Shown here piece after piece: positions 46,901 through 58,080 of a stretch of DNA of 64,000 nucleotides (position 1 is its first letter; every line of letters begins with the position of its first letter). Source of the DNA: Mytilus galloprovincialis (taxonomy: Eukaryota > Mollusca > Bivalvia > Mytilida > Mytilidae); the NCBI RefSeq assembly GCF_965363235.1, contig NC_134844.1, forward strand, positions 48,666,872 to 48,730,871, read 5' to 3'. The notes under the pieces are model-generated. The model did no database searches. It saw only the letters and a list, made by a program, of their open reading frames with translations, and was not told the DNA's origin. The translations under genes were made by a program, and so were the position numbers.

Positions 46901-49217
46901 ATAATTTCTGTGTCATTTGGTCTCTTGTGGAGATTTGTCTCATTGGCAATCATACCACATCTTCTTATTTATATTACCTGTTTTTGCTGACTTGTAACGC
47001 CGTGTTAACTGCGACAATGTAGTGATAGGTACATCATCATGGCGCAACTCACTGCACATGTCACAGTACTTGTCGGCGACATAATTTGTATGTCGACATT
47101 CATCACATTTCCAAACTTAAAGAAAAGAAAAAAATGTTAAATTTAAATGTTGATACTTATATTTACATCTAATATTGTAAGACAGCAAGATTTGACCTGT
47201 TAACATGGTAAAATTCTTGCTTATTGAAATTCAACATTTATTTGTGCGTTTGTGAATAGACTGTGTTTTACAAATAGAAGCGTTTTGCTTTGCATTGAAT
47301 TCTTCCTTTTCTCAAAACAAGGGGGTCTCATTGGCACTCATACCACATCTTCGTATTGATATTGAACATATTATATTTTTATCATTGTGTCACATCGAAG
47401 TGCGCACCATTGGACAGGTTTTCATTATGTTTTATAGCATTAACCTATCATAAATGCAAACTGAACACTTGTTTGTCTCACCATGTATGGTCATTACCAT
47501 TTGCATTTACGGTAACAACCAAACTTGTCGTTAAGTAACATTGGAATGAGGATAACAAAGACTGATACCAAGAAAAAAGTAATGGTGGGGTTACTATGGT
47601 ATGATGGTGAAATGGAAATGCACACTAAAAAAAGAAGCTTTGAGGACATATTTTTTTTTTTGGCCAGAGAAATATTACGTTATCTAAAACATCCTCAAAC
47701 AAACTGATAATGATATTAAGTATTGCACAGAATCAAATACTATAAATGAATTAGTCAAAACTTACAAAGTTATATAGTCACAATATGACCATACTTCAAA
47801 ATTTGAAAAGACATACGATTTTTGTGAAGTTTTTCACAACTGTTTCTTTGGTTTTCCGCAGTAAAATAACAAAAAGAGATCAATAGGTGTTTTGTAATAA
47901 CATGATTTTACAAAAGACAAATTTGTTAGTCTGATGTGCCTATCATTTTGCAATCCTAAATACTATTATACACAAACGCTGCATCAAAACAAGTAGAGGG
48001 AGGGTTGAGATCTCTCAAATCATGTTTATCCCAACCAAATATTTGCGACTGTCCCAAGTGATCAGGAAGCTCTGGTCTTTGTAAGTCTAGTATGTGTTTT
48101 TGATATCAGTTCATTTATATGTTTTGGAGTTTATAATGTCCATTTTCTCTGAACTATAGTATACATTATTATTAAATGGACAGCTGAAGCCGCTCCAGGT
48201 TTTGTATTTGCTTGCCCTGTCGAATACCCATCGGTGGCCGTGGACTGTTGTCTGTTCTTTGGACGGGTTGTTGTCTCTTTGATGCATTCCCCGTTTCCAT
48301 TCTTAATTTTATATTATAACAAGTAAATATATTCTAACCTTGTCATGCTTAGCTACTTTTAATACGTGAAATTTGTTTTTTTTTTTTATTTCCGAGGCAC
48401 ATATTAGATACACTAAGGCCATGTAAGGATGACTTATGCTAAGCTCGGCATGAATAAAACTTTTTCTTATTCGTAAAAAGTACTCACCGAGAATTTCATC
48501 ATCATAAGAAGGTTCAGCATCCATATTATCATCATGATTATTTGGCATTCTGATTCCATAACAGGCCTGACAGTATCTGCTATCACACTGGTTCAAAAAT
48601 GTACATGATTCGCACGTCCATCCTGTATAAATAGCAAAACGATTTCGTCTTATTTTTTATTTTTAAGCCATGGGTTATCTTCACTATGGTCATTTAAGTT
48701 GAAAACATTCTTAATAGATATAAGAAGATGTGGTATGAGTACCAATGAGACAAATCTCCATCCAAGTCACAGTGTGTTAGAAGTTCACACACTTTTCCCA
48801 TATAAATTAAGACAGTAATATTTTCTAACACATATCTATATTTAGAAATATGAACTTGATCTACCAAAAAGTTACTTGAAAATCAAAGGGGTATTCCTAT
48901 CAATCATCGTATATGTTAACATATATACCATATATCCAACATGCCAAAGTAAGATTGCGATCGCGTATATAGCATTTGATTTAGAATCATGAAATTTCAA
49001 TGGGAAAATGTTTAACGAAATCATAGTGAATTGTTTGTGTTTGTGAATCTTATACTGGCCATCAATGGGCCTTAATTGGGACAACAAAATTAATATTTCA
49101 TTTCTGTTATTCTCTAACAATATATTTTTATATATATATACCTGTCTCTTCGATATGCTGTTCTCCAGTTTCGTCACGGCTACATATGTCGAACCCAAAA
49201 GCACCTTGGTCTTCCAT
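43032..49217 (-). CDS. Zinc finger (RanBP2/NZF x2)-GIMAP GTPase fusion gene
   Basis: Four coding exons, 49217-49142, 48622-48488, 47115-46978 and 43960-43032, join in phase 1 without a stop to give about 425 residues. The ATG at 49217 has an in-frame TAA directly before it. Residues 27-46 and 72-91 are zinc fingers of the form W-x-C-x2-C-x3-N-x6-C-x2-C. Residues 130-425 are an AIG1/GIMAP GTPase: P-loop GKTGSGKS, G3 DTPG, conserved PGPHAVVLVT box, G4 TRKDDL, G5-like RYISFDNK, then a charged coiled-coil tail ending LKEAKQKLNK. GIMAPs are immune-related GTPases acting at membranes. NZF fingers usually bind ubiquitin. The fusion suggests recruitment to ubiquitin-marked membranes or microbes. The exon joins are inferred, and further small exons in the 3-kb last intron are possible. 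Confidence 0.8.
44390..45110. other. Intronic stretch of the zinc finger-GIMAP gene, nothing certain
   Basis: The frames at 44402-44630 are open on both strands but lack family or splice support. No zinc-finger pattern was found. Confidence 0.35.
45589..46000. repeat. Degenerate ~185-bp tandem repeat, about 2.2 units
   Basis: Units begin with 'catga.g.ttt.aaaa' at about 45589, 45778 and 45958. They share 'cagtaaaatatg', 'tatattttcaaaattt' and 'attacctcttt'-type blocks. It lies in the last intron of the zinc finger-GIMAP gene. Confidence 0.55.
46625..46972 (+). repeat. Mussel dispersed repeat B, long copy
   Basis: It is colinear with 16180-16600 and ends at 'cataccacatcttcttat', four bases before the splice donor of zinc-finger exon 3. 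The insertion therefore supplies or abuts the start of that intron. Confidence 0.7.
46978..47115 (-). CDS. Exon 3: second RanBP2-type zinc finger
   Basis: Acceptor TTTCTTTAAG, donor ACAG|GTAATA, 138 bases, phase 1 at both ends. The finger reads WKCDECRHTNYVADKYC then DMC, all four cysteines plus the Trp and Asn in place. After the second Cys it has R-H instead of the Thr-Phe pair that binds ubiquitin in Npl4-type NZF fingers, so its ligand may differ. A Ser/Thr and basic linker (ITTLSQLTRRYKSAKT) follows. Confidence 0.85.
47318..47357 (+). repeat. Repeat B end fragment
   Basis: 'gtctcattggcactcatacc' plus 'acatcttcgtat' only, inside the intron between zinc-finger exons. It is absent at the matching place in the decayed copy. 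Confidence 0.6.
47925..48318 (+). repeat. Mussel repeat A with upstream segment
   Basis: 'ctgtcccaagtgatcaggaa' and 'gtccattttctctgaact' lead into 'ggacagctgaagccgctcc' and 'tgcattccccgtttccattc'. The same ordered series occurs at 16200-16828 in the decayed duplicate, so this insertion predates the duplication. Confidence 0.65.
48488..48622 (-). CDS. Exon 2: first RanBP2/NZF zinc finger
   Basis: Acceptor ATTTATACAG, donor CTCG|GTGAGTA, 135 bases, phase 1 at both ends. The finger begins WTCESCTFLNQ and ends RYCQAC. It keeps the Thr-Phe pair after the second Cys found in ubiquitin-binding NZF fingers (Npl4, TAB2). An acidic linker rich in Asp, Asn and Glu follows. No counterpart was found in the decayed duplicate. 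Confidence 0.85.
48715..48780 (-). repeat. Repeat B-related end fragment
   Basis: 'agaagatgtggtatgagtacc' and 'aatgagacaaatctccatcc' match the reversed 3' end of repeat B. It is located in the first intron. Confidence 0.55.
49142..49217 (-). CDS. Exon 1: start exon of the zinc finger-GIMAP gene
   Basis: ATG at 49217 is directly preceded by in-frame TAA, so the start is fixed unless an upstream coding exon is used. Twenty-five codons encode an acidic leader (MEDQGAFGFDICSRDETGE, then QHIEET) with no signal-peptide character. Donor ACAG|GTATATA leaves phase 1, matching exon 2. A CAG 15 bases before the ATG could be the acceptor for a 5' untranslated exon. No clear TATA is seen. Confidence 0.7.
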
Positions 49218-50254
49218 TTAAGAAGTCGCTGACCACATCAATGCAAATCGATAATTTAACATCACATTATTGTGGGTTTTTATTTTCAACTTCCTAAATC
49301 AATACTGAATCAAGGAAGAAAACGTATTCTAAAAATAAACTTTTCAAAAATTCCAAAGGTCTAATTTTAGTTCAAACCATGATTTATTTAGGATAATTTA
49401 AGGATCTTTAAATAGCACAATAATATTAATATATATTATTATAACAGTGTTATCAGATTTGATCATGTTGATATAAACGAATGTTAGTTATACTATAGCT
49501 AGAAGATATTAACGTTGCATGCATAATTCTATTGAAGACATACAGTGACTAAAGTTTGCAAAAAAGAAAATTTCCTTGAATCAATCTAAAAATAGATATA
49601 TGACACATTGGTTTTCCATTTACTATAAATAAATCATACTTCGTATATTGTATATATACATGCACACACACATTAAAATGATCATTTGATAAATACTCCA
49701 ACATGGAAAGGTAAGAGTTTATTTTGCTTTCTTTGATTATTTGATTGTTTCGGCAAAATAATCCAAATAAATTAAGTTATCTCTTTTTGCTGATTAATAA
49801 TAAATGATCCAGAAACTATCGTTTATTTGTTAAAAAATAAAAAAGTCAAAAACTAATGACATCGAATAGTGTCTTTATCACAGTGTCATTCAGATGATTA
49901 CAGCACGTCAAAGTCTGGTTGTGTTTATGCATATATTATTATATAATTGTTTAAAATGCATTTTAGAGAAACTAAAAGACAAGTTCGTAAATGGTTGTTA
50001 ATATCAAAATGTAACTCGATGGCATGTATATAAGGTAGGAGCCTCCTTATCGATGGAGTCCTAAGATCTTTCCTAAGACATATCTGAGAGCATGATTTGG
50101 GATGGAATTAAGTCTGTTTGAGCATGCATATCGATTAGAATTATCTTACATAGAATGTTCTAACATTGCATAAAAATTAATCAGTGAATATAATAATAAT
50201 ATTAAATAATGATAAAATGATAACAAATATTAACAGTATCATTATAAAGATTAC
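49218..50254. other. Upstream region, no gene seen
   Basis: AT-rich DNA upstream of the zinc finger-GIMAP start. It presumably includes its promoter, but I can point to no reliable element. Confidence 0.3.
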
Positions 50255-50601
50255 AAAATATAGAATTATTATATTATATTATTATATATAATGATTAAAC
50301 GAGAAGACCTCATTTTGGGTGTCGCTTCTCTTCCTTCCACAATAAATCAATCATCATCGTCTATGTCCTAAAATATAGAATTATTATATTATATTATTAT
50401 TATATAATGATTAAACGAGAAGACCTCATTTTGGGTGTCGCTTCTCTTCCTTCCACAATAAATCAATCATCATCGTCTATGTCCTAAAATATAGAATTAT
50501 TATATTATATTATTATTATATAATGATTAAACGAGAAGACCTCATTTTGGGTGTCGCTTCTCTTCCTTCCACAATAAATCAATCATCATCGTCTATGTCC
50601 T
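50255..50601. repeat. 116-bp tandem repeat, three near-identical units
   Basis: Units are 50255-50369, 50370-50485 and 50486-50601. Each is an AT-rich 'aaaatatagaattattat' half followed by 'gagaagacctcattttgggt' and 'ccacaataaatcaatcatc'. Units 2 and 3 look identical and unit 1 differs by about one base, so expansion is recent. Confidence 0.95.
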
Positions 50602-50828
50602 ATAGGTACAGTGGATAGTCATATTTGTCATCCATTCATATGGTTATTCAGATTGAGTTATTTTGGGAGAAAAACGAGAAAAAAGGCGTCCGGATATGTT
50701 TTCGTCATTGGACGAAATTTTAAGTCATTTTAGACTTCCGGTTTGCGTTTTTCTGTATACCTTGAACATACATATACTACGAATAAAGAGTATTTTCTGT
50801 CTGATATCATTTTCAAGTTAACTATGAT

Positions 50829-50896
50829 ATCCACGGCGGTCACAGAGTTTATTAGATAGAGATGGTCTGTATAATATATCAATGACCGCCGTGGAT
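50829..50896. repeat. Stem-loop, 14-bp perfect stem
   Basis: ATCCACGGCGGTCA at 50829-50842 faces TGACCGCCGTGGAT at 50883-50896. The pairing extends outward with ATGAT/ATCAT after a small bulge. It is GC-rich in an AT-rich setting and the loop is 40 bases. The role is unknown; it may be the centre of a foldback element. Confidence 0.75.
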
Positions 50897-50954
50897 CGAT
50901 CATTAAACTGAGACTTAAAAGTAAAAACAAAATACACTTTATAGTAATGAATGA

Positions 50955-51090
50955 GAGGGGGCAGGACCTTTTCGGGACGTCGGGATCGGGTGCTTTTAAG
51001 ATCGGAATTTCGGGATGACGGGATATTTAATTCTTATTAAATTCGGGACCTCGGGATTTCATGTTTGTACATGTAAGCCCAGGATATCGG
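50955..51090. repeat. Degenerate CGGGAT-rich minisatellite
   Basis: Short words such as cgggacgtcgggat, cgggatgacgggat, cgggacctcgggat and atatcgggagc recur. No frame is conserved. Confidence 0.55.
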
Positions 51091-51324
51091 GAGCAGGAAC
51101 ACTACGACACCACCACCCCCCTTTATGAATGTTCAAAATATACAGTTAAGCATTAAAAATTATTCATATGTTATTAAAATTAATAGAGAACATTTTTTGG
51201 GGGAAAAGGAGGAGCCGGGCTAGAAAAACAATTGTCCTGTCCCAAAGTACCTACGACTTTTGATACCACTTCTGAAATTCTCCAGTCTTTAAATCCTTTA
51301 CATAAATTCATTGATTACAAAAAA

Positions 51325-51560
51325 AAAGATGTGGTATGATTGCCAATGAGACAACTCTCCATAAGAGACCAAAATGACACCGAAATTAACAACTATAGGT
51401 CACCTTACGGCCTTCAACAATGAGCAAAGTCAATACCCATAGTCAGATATAAAAGACCACGAAATGATAATGTAAAACAATTCAAATGAGAAAACTAACG
51501 GCCTTATGTGTGTACAAAAAACAAATATATAACACATAAACAAACGACAACCACAGAATT
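51325..51560 (-). repeat. Mussel dispersed repeat B
   Basis: Well preserved in reverse: 'gatgtggtatgattgccaat', 'gagaccaaaatgacacc', 'ttacggccttcaacaatgag', 'aaaactaacggcctta' and 'aacgacaacca'. The 80-codon frame over it is not a gene. Confidence 0.8.
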
Positions 51561-52254
51561 ACAAGCTCCTGCCTTGAATGTTCATAATATACTAAATGTA
51601 TGTTCATAATGAAATAAAAAGAAAACCAAAAATTGGGAATTTTGGAAATAAGAGGAGGGATACAAAAAACTTTTTCCTGTCCCCAAGTACCTATGACTTT
51701 TGATACTTTTCCTAAAATTCTCAAGTCATTAAATATTTTACAAAATTCTTCCTACAACACTTTACATACTTTCAACCACGCTCTGAATGCCCACGGGTGT
51801 GTTCTAGTTATATAATGATTGTTCGTATAAATATCACTAGACTTTCTTATATGAAAAGGCCCACTATTTCGTACGAGCGATAATCATAATATAGTGTGAC
51901 AACTACAATGTAAGTGAATGGCTTTGGCTTTCCAAATTTTGTATGAATTCATCTGCCTGTTATCAAAGACTACGATATTTGCCCAAGAGTTTAGATAGAA
52001 GATGAGAAAAAAAAACAATCAATGACAACATATTGTTCAAGTAATACTACTGAATGTATTTTACCTTATTATCTTGTAGTGAATGGGAATGCAGTGTTTG
52101 TACTTTAGTAAATAATGCATCTAATCGTACATGTGAGGTTTGTTTGAACACAAAACCATCATCTGCAAACACTTGGTCACCATATCTACAGAATACTGCT
52201 TCCAGTGGTATGTTATGCCATATTTGTTAACAATTATATTATCTTATCTGATCA

Positions 52255-52382
52255 ATGTTCGGTGTGAGCAAAGGCTCCGTGTTGAAGGTCTAACTTTGAC
52301 CTATCATGGTTTACTTTTACAAATTGTGACTTGGATGGGGCGTTGTGTCATTGGTCACTGATACCACATCTTTTTATATTTA
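52255..52382 (+). repeat. Repeat B, diverged 3' part
   Basis: 'gttgaaggtctaactttgac' and 'ttgtgtcattggtcactgat' then 'accacatctttt' follow the B order with many changes. Confidence 0.5.
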
Positions 52383-52614
52383 ATCACTTACTGGCAACAT
52401 AATTGTATATTGTTTGTTTGCTTTCTTAATTACTTTATATAGTCGACTATCGTTATCTGAAAAGTTGATCGGTCTCACTTACAGTAGCAGTACTTTTTAG
52501 TAATATTTTAAGATGTTTTTATCACATTATATTGAAGTATTTATCCATCTAAACATTTTGAAAACATTCTAGAGTCATTATCATGTCCCAAAAGGGAGTC
52601 AAATAATAATCAAA

Positions 52615-52740
52615 TAGATATAGGAAGATGTGGTATGAGTGTAAATGAGACAACTCTCAATCAAAGTAACAATTTGTAAAAGTAATCCATTATAGGTCAA
52701 GGTTGTGTCAAAGTATGTTAATGACAGCACATGGTAAATA
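52615..52740 (-). repeat. Repeat B-related copy
   Basis: 'aggaagatgtggtatgagtg' and 'aatgagacaactctcaatc' then 'tataggtcaaggt', as at 48715 and 17080. Confidence 0.5.
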
Positions 52741-53194
52741 TTATCTATATACGTGCACATGGAAGAAGCTTATCTTTTAGTCCTCCATTGATACCAACTG
52801 TCCTGCTGTTAATCTCTGACCACAAGATAAATTATGCGGTCTTATTCAAACATTATTGCATTGCAATTTACAGTAGTTTATATAAGTATGGAGGTACATA
52901 AATGTCACTATGTTGGATATTGATATTTGGTTATATACAGCTGGGCACTCTTTTAATATTCTCTTATCGTAGACTGTCTGGATTGGGAAGGAGCTTTGAC
53001 AATATCTTATTACTACATAACAGATCACATATGTGCGGTCAAACTCATTGTGTAATTAAAGGGAGTAATTTCAACAAACCCGTGTCCCAGTTTTTGGTCA
53101 ATTTGAATTTTTCTTCTAATTCATAATTTATAGGTCCCCAAAGACGAAAGGTGAAATGAGGTAGGACACCCATCAGTTTAATCAATATGTGAAT

Positions 53195-53290
53195 CTCTCA
53201 TCTAGCAATAGTATTAAAACATTTGACTTTTTTACACATAATGTAATAGCTGACTTTTGGGCTTTATAAAAGACTAAAGTTACTTTGATA
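53195..53290 (+). mobile_element. Penelope-like element scrap
   Basis: 'agcaatagtattaaaacatt' and 'tgacttttttacac' match the start of the 38230 copy (about 38300). Only this short piece is present. Confidence 0.4.
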
Positions 53291-54713
53291 GGGTTCAGGA
53301 TAATAATTAATCAGTAACGTAAAACACCCTGTTTAACATTGATAAAGTTATACTAATTTTACAAATAAAACAATAATTCAGTTATACACATACTAAGTAT
53401 AATAATCTTTCATTGCATATAATGGTATTATACAAAACATTGCACTTCAAAAATACAGTTAAGTTATGAAAATAATGAGATCAAATATTATTTTTAATCA
53501 TCAGATCATAGTATTAATGTCTTTACATATAATATATGTATGTAGTGGTTCAGATTAACAACATTGATAAATTAAACAAATATTGAAAGCATTCAAAATC
53601 AAGGGAAATAACTTTTTATCAAAACTATGTGCTTAACATACTAGCATATTAATCTATTGTAATAAAAATTCATAATATCGAATAAAATTTGTAGATTTAG
53701 CTAATAAGGTCCTTATATTTGTATAAAGTAACATTTGTTTATAGTGGAAAGTTGTTTAAACGTTAAATAAGCTACAATTAAAAATTGCTTGCTAGTCCTC
53801 TCTGTGATTACCTTTAGAGAACTTTGGTTCATTTCCCAATCAATCTATCATGAAGGGAAGATAAATTAATAGAATTTCAATCATAGTCTTTTTCAAAAAT
53901 GATGAACGGTTCTTTATATTGGTATGTAATCATTTTAAACGTTTCAAATTTATGAAATTATATTCTTACATCAATGTTTTTATACACCAATAACAAAAAC
54001 TGAAATATATTGAATTGATACATTTTGTAACTATTCAAATTTATATCAGAAACCTAAACTTAATTATAAAATAATTAACCTGTTAAATGGAGACAATTCT
54101 CGCATAACTTTTTCGAATTGGCACATAATACAACGGAATGTCACTCTTGCATACAAATGGCACATCAATATAATTAATTAACTGTGCAATCGCGCTCCAC
54201 CTTCAATGATGATTCTAAATTATAAATATAACCAAAAGTTGTTAATCTATAGATAGTAAAGACTAATGAAATCTAACCCACTGTTAAAATATTTCTTTGC
54301 ATTTTTTTAAAACTTCCTCAGTAAAATGTTTGAGCCACTTGACTTTCATAGCTCATAATTAACGTTTTTACACAATATTTAAATAAAGTAGCTAAAGATT
54401 ATTCGCTTCTCAAAGTGTAAGACACATAAAAATCGTATGCTTGCACCATCTTACCCAAAAACAGATTTAATTAAGTTCTGAACATTTCGACATTTCTTCG
54501 TTAAAACCGGTTTTAAACAAATCACAAGTACGTGTTAAGATCCGACTAAATACCCATATCCCGAGATCGTCAGGTTAATTTGCTAAACATACTCCATAGT
54601 TACTTCAACCTTTTTAAACAAAATACATTATAATTCTAATAACACGATACTAATCCTTACCAAATTGTGGAGCAAGGTAATTACTGCCGTGGCACAAACC
54701 AATTCAAATTTAC
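53291..54713. other. No gene seen
   Basis: Very AT-rich. No repeat family, splice-supported exon or RNA gene was recognised. Confidence 0.4.
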
Positions 54714-55324
54714 ATACTCACGGTGGGTATGGTTGTCCTGCGAGAGAACGTACTGTGCTGGTGATTTGGTCCTGTCAGGTGCTGGTGGGTCCTGATTCTG
54801 TGCTGGTGGGTTTGTTTACATTGTATCAGAACGGCAATAAAACGACAGTTTTGTTACTTAATTTTTCTCTGATGCGTCATAAGTACCATGCAAAGTATAT
54901 TACAACAATATTATATTGCAAAAGTCGTGCAAGTTCGTTAAACGGAATTGTCCTGACGCTGTGCTGGTGATAAGAAAAACGGTCCTGGTTCTGTGCTCCT
55001 ATGTCCTGGTTCTGTGCCTTTATATTTTACTTAAAAGTGGCATATTTTCAAGATCATTGATGCTGTACCGTTATTGACTAATTAACTGTTGTGTGCTTTC
55101 TTGAAATTGACATTGTTGTGAATCTGTTTACTGTTATTATAAGAGAACAAATACCCCTATTTTTTTATTATTTTTTTTTTAAATTAACTGTAATCTTATT
55201 TATTGGCCTGTTGATGGAACCCTTCTTGTCCCCTTTTAAGATAAGAAAATATGTTTACGATTTACGGGATTACTATCATTTTGCAAGATCACCAAAATAC
55301 GTTGTAATTTATACAATACTTATA

Positions 55325-55450
55325 TAAAGTAGATGATGTGGAATGTTTGTTGTCAATGGACTTTCCATAAGAAACCAAAGGAAGTATGTGTTAACACCCA
55401 TACGTCATCGTACGACCTTCAACAATAACCCATAAAATAAAAATGTAAAA
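55325..55450 (-). repeat. Repeat B-like insertion inside the transposon
   Basis: 'agatgatgtggaatg', 'ccataagaaaccaaa' and 'tacgaccttcaacaata' follow the reversed B order, diverged. Confidence 0.45.
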
Positions 55451-56343
55451 GGTTTTGCATAAAAATGGAGAGCAAAAATATAGAACAAAAGACTTTCTGA
55501 GCGTTTGAATCATATGTCTTTAGCAGCTTAAAACACATTTGTTTGTGAACAATTTAGTGCTGACTATAAGAATGACAATAGTATTGCGGGTTTGTTTGTT
55601 TTTTTTTTGGGGGGGGGATGGGGGATAAGTTAGAGCGAGGTTACAGTGAAAGTTTTAAGCTTGGAATAGTTTCCCGTAAGATTTAAAAGTTGTATTTTAA
55701 AAGAAAAATGGATCTTATAGCTATTAAGAACCACTTCACTTGCTGTATCTGTAAGATTTTTTCATCATAATTTTTTTTGTCTGAACGGTTATCAGGTATT
55801 TTTTTTCGAAAGTGCGATAGAACACTAAAAAATATCACTATTCAATGAAAGGGCAGACTAGAATATGTCAATTTCAAAAATTAAAATACCTCGTAGCTTC
55901 ATACTACCAATTGAGTATAAAACAAGTATATAAGTTTAAAAAAGAAATTCATAGATTAAAAACCTACATTTAAGTTTAAAAGGTCATAACAGTTTAAAAC
56001 AATACAAATCTACACACACACAAAACTGGCTTAATTTCAACTGGTTATCAACCCGAATCGCTATAAGATCATATATAAGCTCACCTGTGTCGAGGGGTCG
56101 TGTGAGATTCATGTATTGTCTTGGCGTCCGCAATTACAAAAAGATATAATCTGAAATTACTTGACCAAATGTTACCAAATGATTTTTCAAGAGTGAATCT
56201 AGGAAAAACAATATTCATTAACAAACATGACCACTGTCTGTTAAAATGTATTCGAGTTTTTAGTTACAGACGATTCCATTGGGTATGTAGGCAGGGGACA
56301 GGTTATATCTTTGGTTAGCTTACTTGTAAGCTAAACCGTGAAG

Positions 56344-56465
56344 TCATTGTTAGGTAAGGTATACTACCCTCCTTTCGAAGTAGCCTGGTCCTACAGACAG
56401 AAAGATGTGTCATTTGTCGGACTAGTCTACTCTTAAAGTAGTGTAGTTTACATAACCTAACAATG
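56344..56465. mobile_element. Small inverted-repeat element, 122 bp
   Basis: CATTGTTAGGT at the left mirrors ACCTAACAATG at the right, and GTATACTAC mirrors GTAGTTTAC just inside. The inner part also folds ('gtagcctggtc' against 'gactagtctac'). It is nested in the Transib-like element. Confidence 0.55.
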
Positions 56466-57250
56466 TCTTTTCTGTTCTGCAAGCAAGATAACCAAGGATA
56501 TTCCCTTTGTCTACACACTCATTGAAATCGGCTTTTATATTGAAAAAGTTCAACCAATTAGGCCAAAACTTACCGAGTAAAAAAAAATTAAAAGGCCAAT
56601 GTCTATCTACCTTGCACATTTCAGAAAATTCAGATCAGATAACGAAACTGGGTCCAGCAACATTTATAAGCAATTTAAGATTTTGACCCTCACAGTTTCC
56701 ATTCACCACAAATATTCTCGTTACAACGAATCATTTTAAATACAAAAATACCAGTTGCAGCCTTTTGTTTATCTATTAATATATGTACACGGATAAAGCT
56801 ATGAAAGGCAGCAGGGTCACCAGAGTGAGGAGTCCATGTCATCTGAAATAAATGCTAGTAAGCATAGATCTAGAAAGCGACAGATAATCATGACATTAAA
56901 AAAACTCTCTTCTTTTCGACTTTTTTCAAACAAATTGACACATAAAATGAATTATATAGTATTGTGGAATTTTTAACTTCTGTTAAATTCATTGGTTACA
57001 CATTTTACTAGAATAACAATCCTGTCAAGTATGAGCTGGGTAAAATATTTCAGAAAAGAAGATGGAAATGTGAAAGTTTCCGTGCGTCAGGTGCAAGAGC
57101 ATACGAACAGCTAACATGCCTCGTCAGGGTGGAAGCTAAAAAGTTCACGAAAATTTGATTTAAAAACTTTATTCGTTCTAACAAAGTTATTGAGATTTTG
57201 TTGAGGATTTAACCATCTACGACAACAAGAATTTTTTTTTTTTAGAATTT

Positions 57251-57532
57251 ACAGCTCTTCTATAAATATATGCAAAGCAAACCATTGATCAAATTGCTTT
57301 CTATGATTGTTTGGATGTTTGTAAACAACAGGTAAGTAGTCTGTTTACTATATACTAGAATTTGTTTGGACAATAAACATTAACTTCAATTCCTGTCAGT
57401 TTGTGTTTGTCCAATCAAATCCCAGTATGTATTGAAGCTCCGCCTACCTATTGTTTGAAAACATCCAAGCAAACATAGCAAGCAAGTCACTCAATCAAAG
57501 TTTTTTTTTGCATGCTTTTATAGGAGAGCTGT
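57251..57532. mobile_element. Foldback MITE, 282 bp
   Basis: ACAGCTCTTCTATAAA faces TTTTATAGGAGAGCTGT, and further in GTTTGGATGTTTGTAAACA faces TGTTTGAAAACATCC. It has no coding capacity and is nested in the Transib-like element. Confidence 0.65.
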
Positions 57533-58044
57533 ACTATATAATACAAAGAAGCGTTTAAGTCTTTCGCCAAAAAATACTATCAATTTCTTTTTGTCATATG
57601 TAAACTTCCGTACCATTTCCTTCCATTCATGATCATTAAATTGAACTGTAAAATATTTCTTGGTACCTTCTTAATTCCTTTATAAGTCTTATGTAAACAT
57701 AATAATGACAATAACTACTGTGAGCACAAGATTCACTACACACTTTTAAAGTTCTGCTTCATCAAACATTAAAATGTGAACTTAATTTTTTGAGACTTTT
57801 TTAAACGACACGATTGGGATTTTCGTATATGAGAACACGGTTTATCTATTAGTTGAAAATGCGGCTTTGAACTAGCTTTCAGTACCTGCGAGCATTCGTT
57901 GTTCAATAATGTGTGTCTTTGTGTTTTTATTTTATGTGATAAATTGTTGTGTTGGTACACCACTGTAACAATGAAGGAGGAAATGAGGAGGGTTGATTGG
58001 GTGGAAGTGAGGAGGGGTATGCGGAGCGCTAACAAACATGTTTA

Positions 58045-58080
58045 TGCGGCATGGGCTTTGATCATTGTTGAAGCATCAAT
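58045..58080 (+). repeat. Repeat B core fragment
   Basis: 'gcggcatgggctttgatcat' and 'tgttgaag' only. Confidence 0.45.

Larger units (their letters stand above)
41400..48480. repeat. Segmental duplication, copy with the intact gene
   Basis: It is the counterpart of 10372-16960 in the same orientation (anchors given there). It contains the GIMAP exon and second zinc-finger exon of the live gene. Intergenic identity looks clearly lower than exon identity, so the duplication is not recent. Confidence 0.8.
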
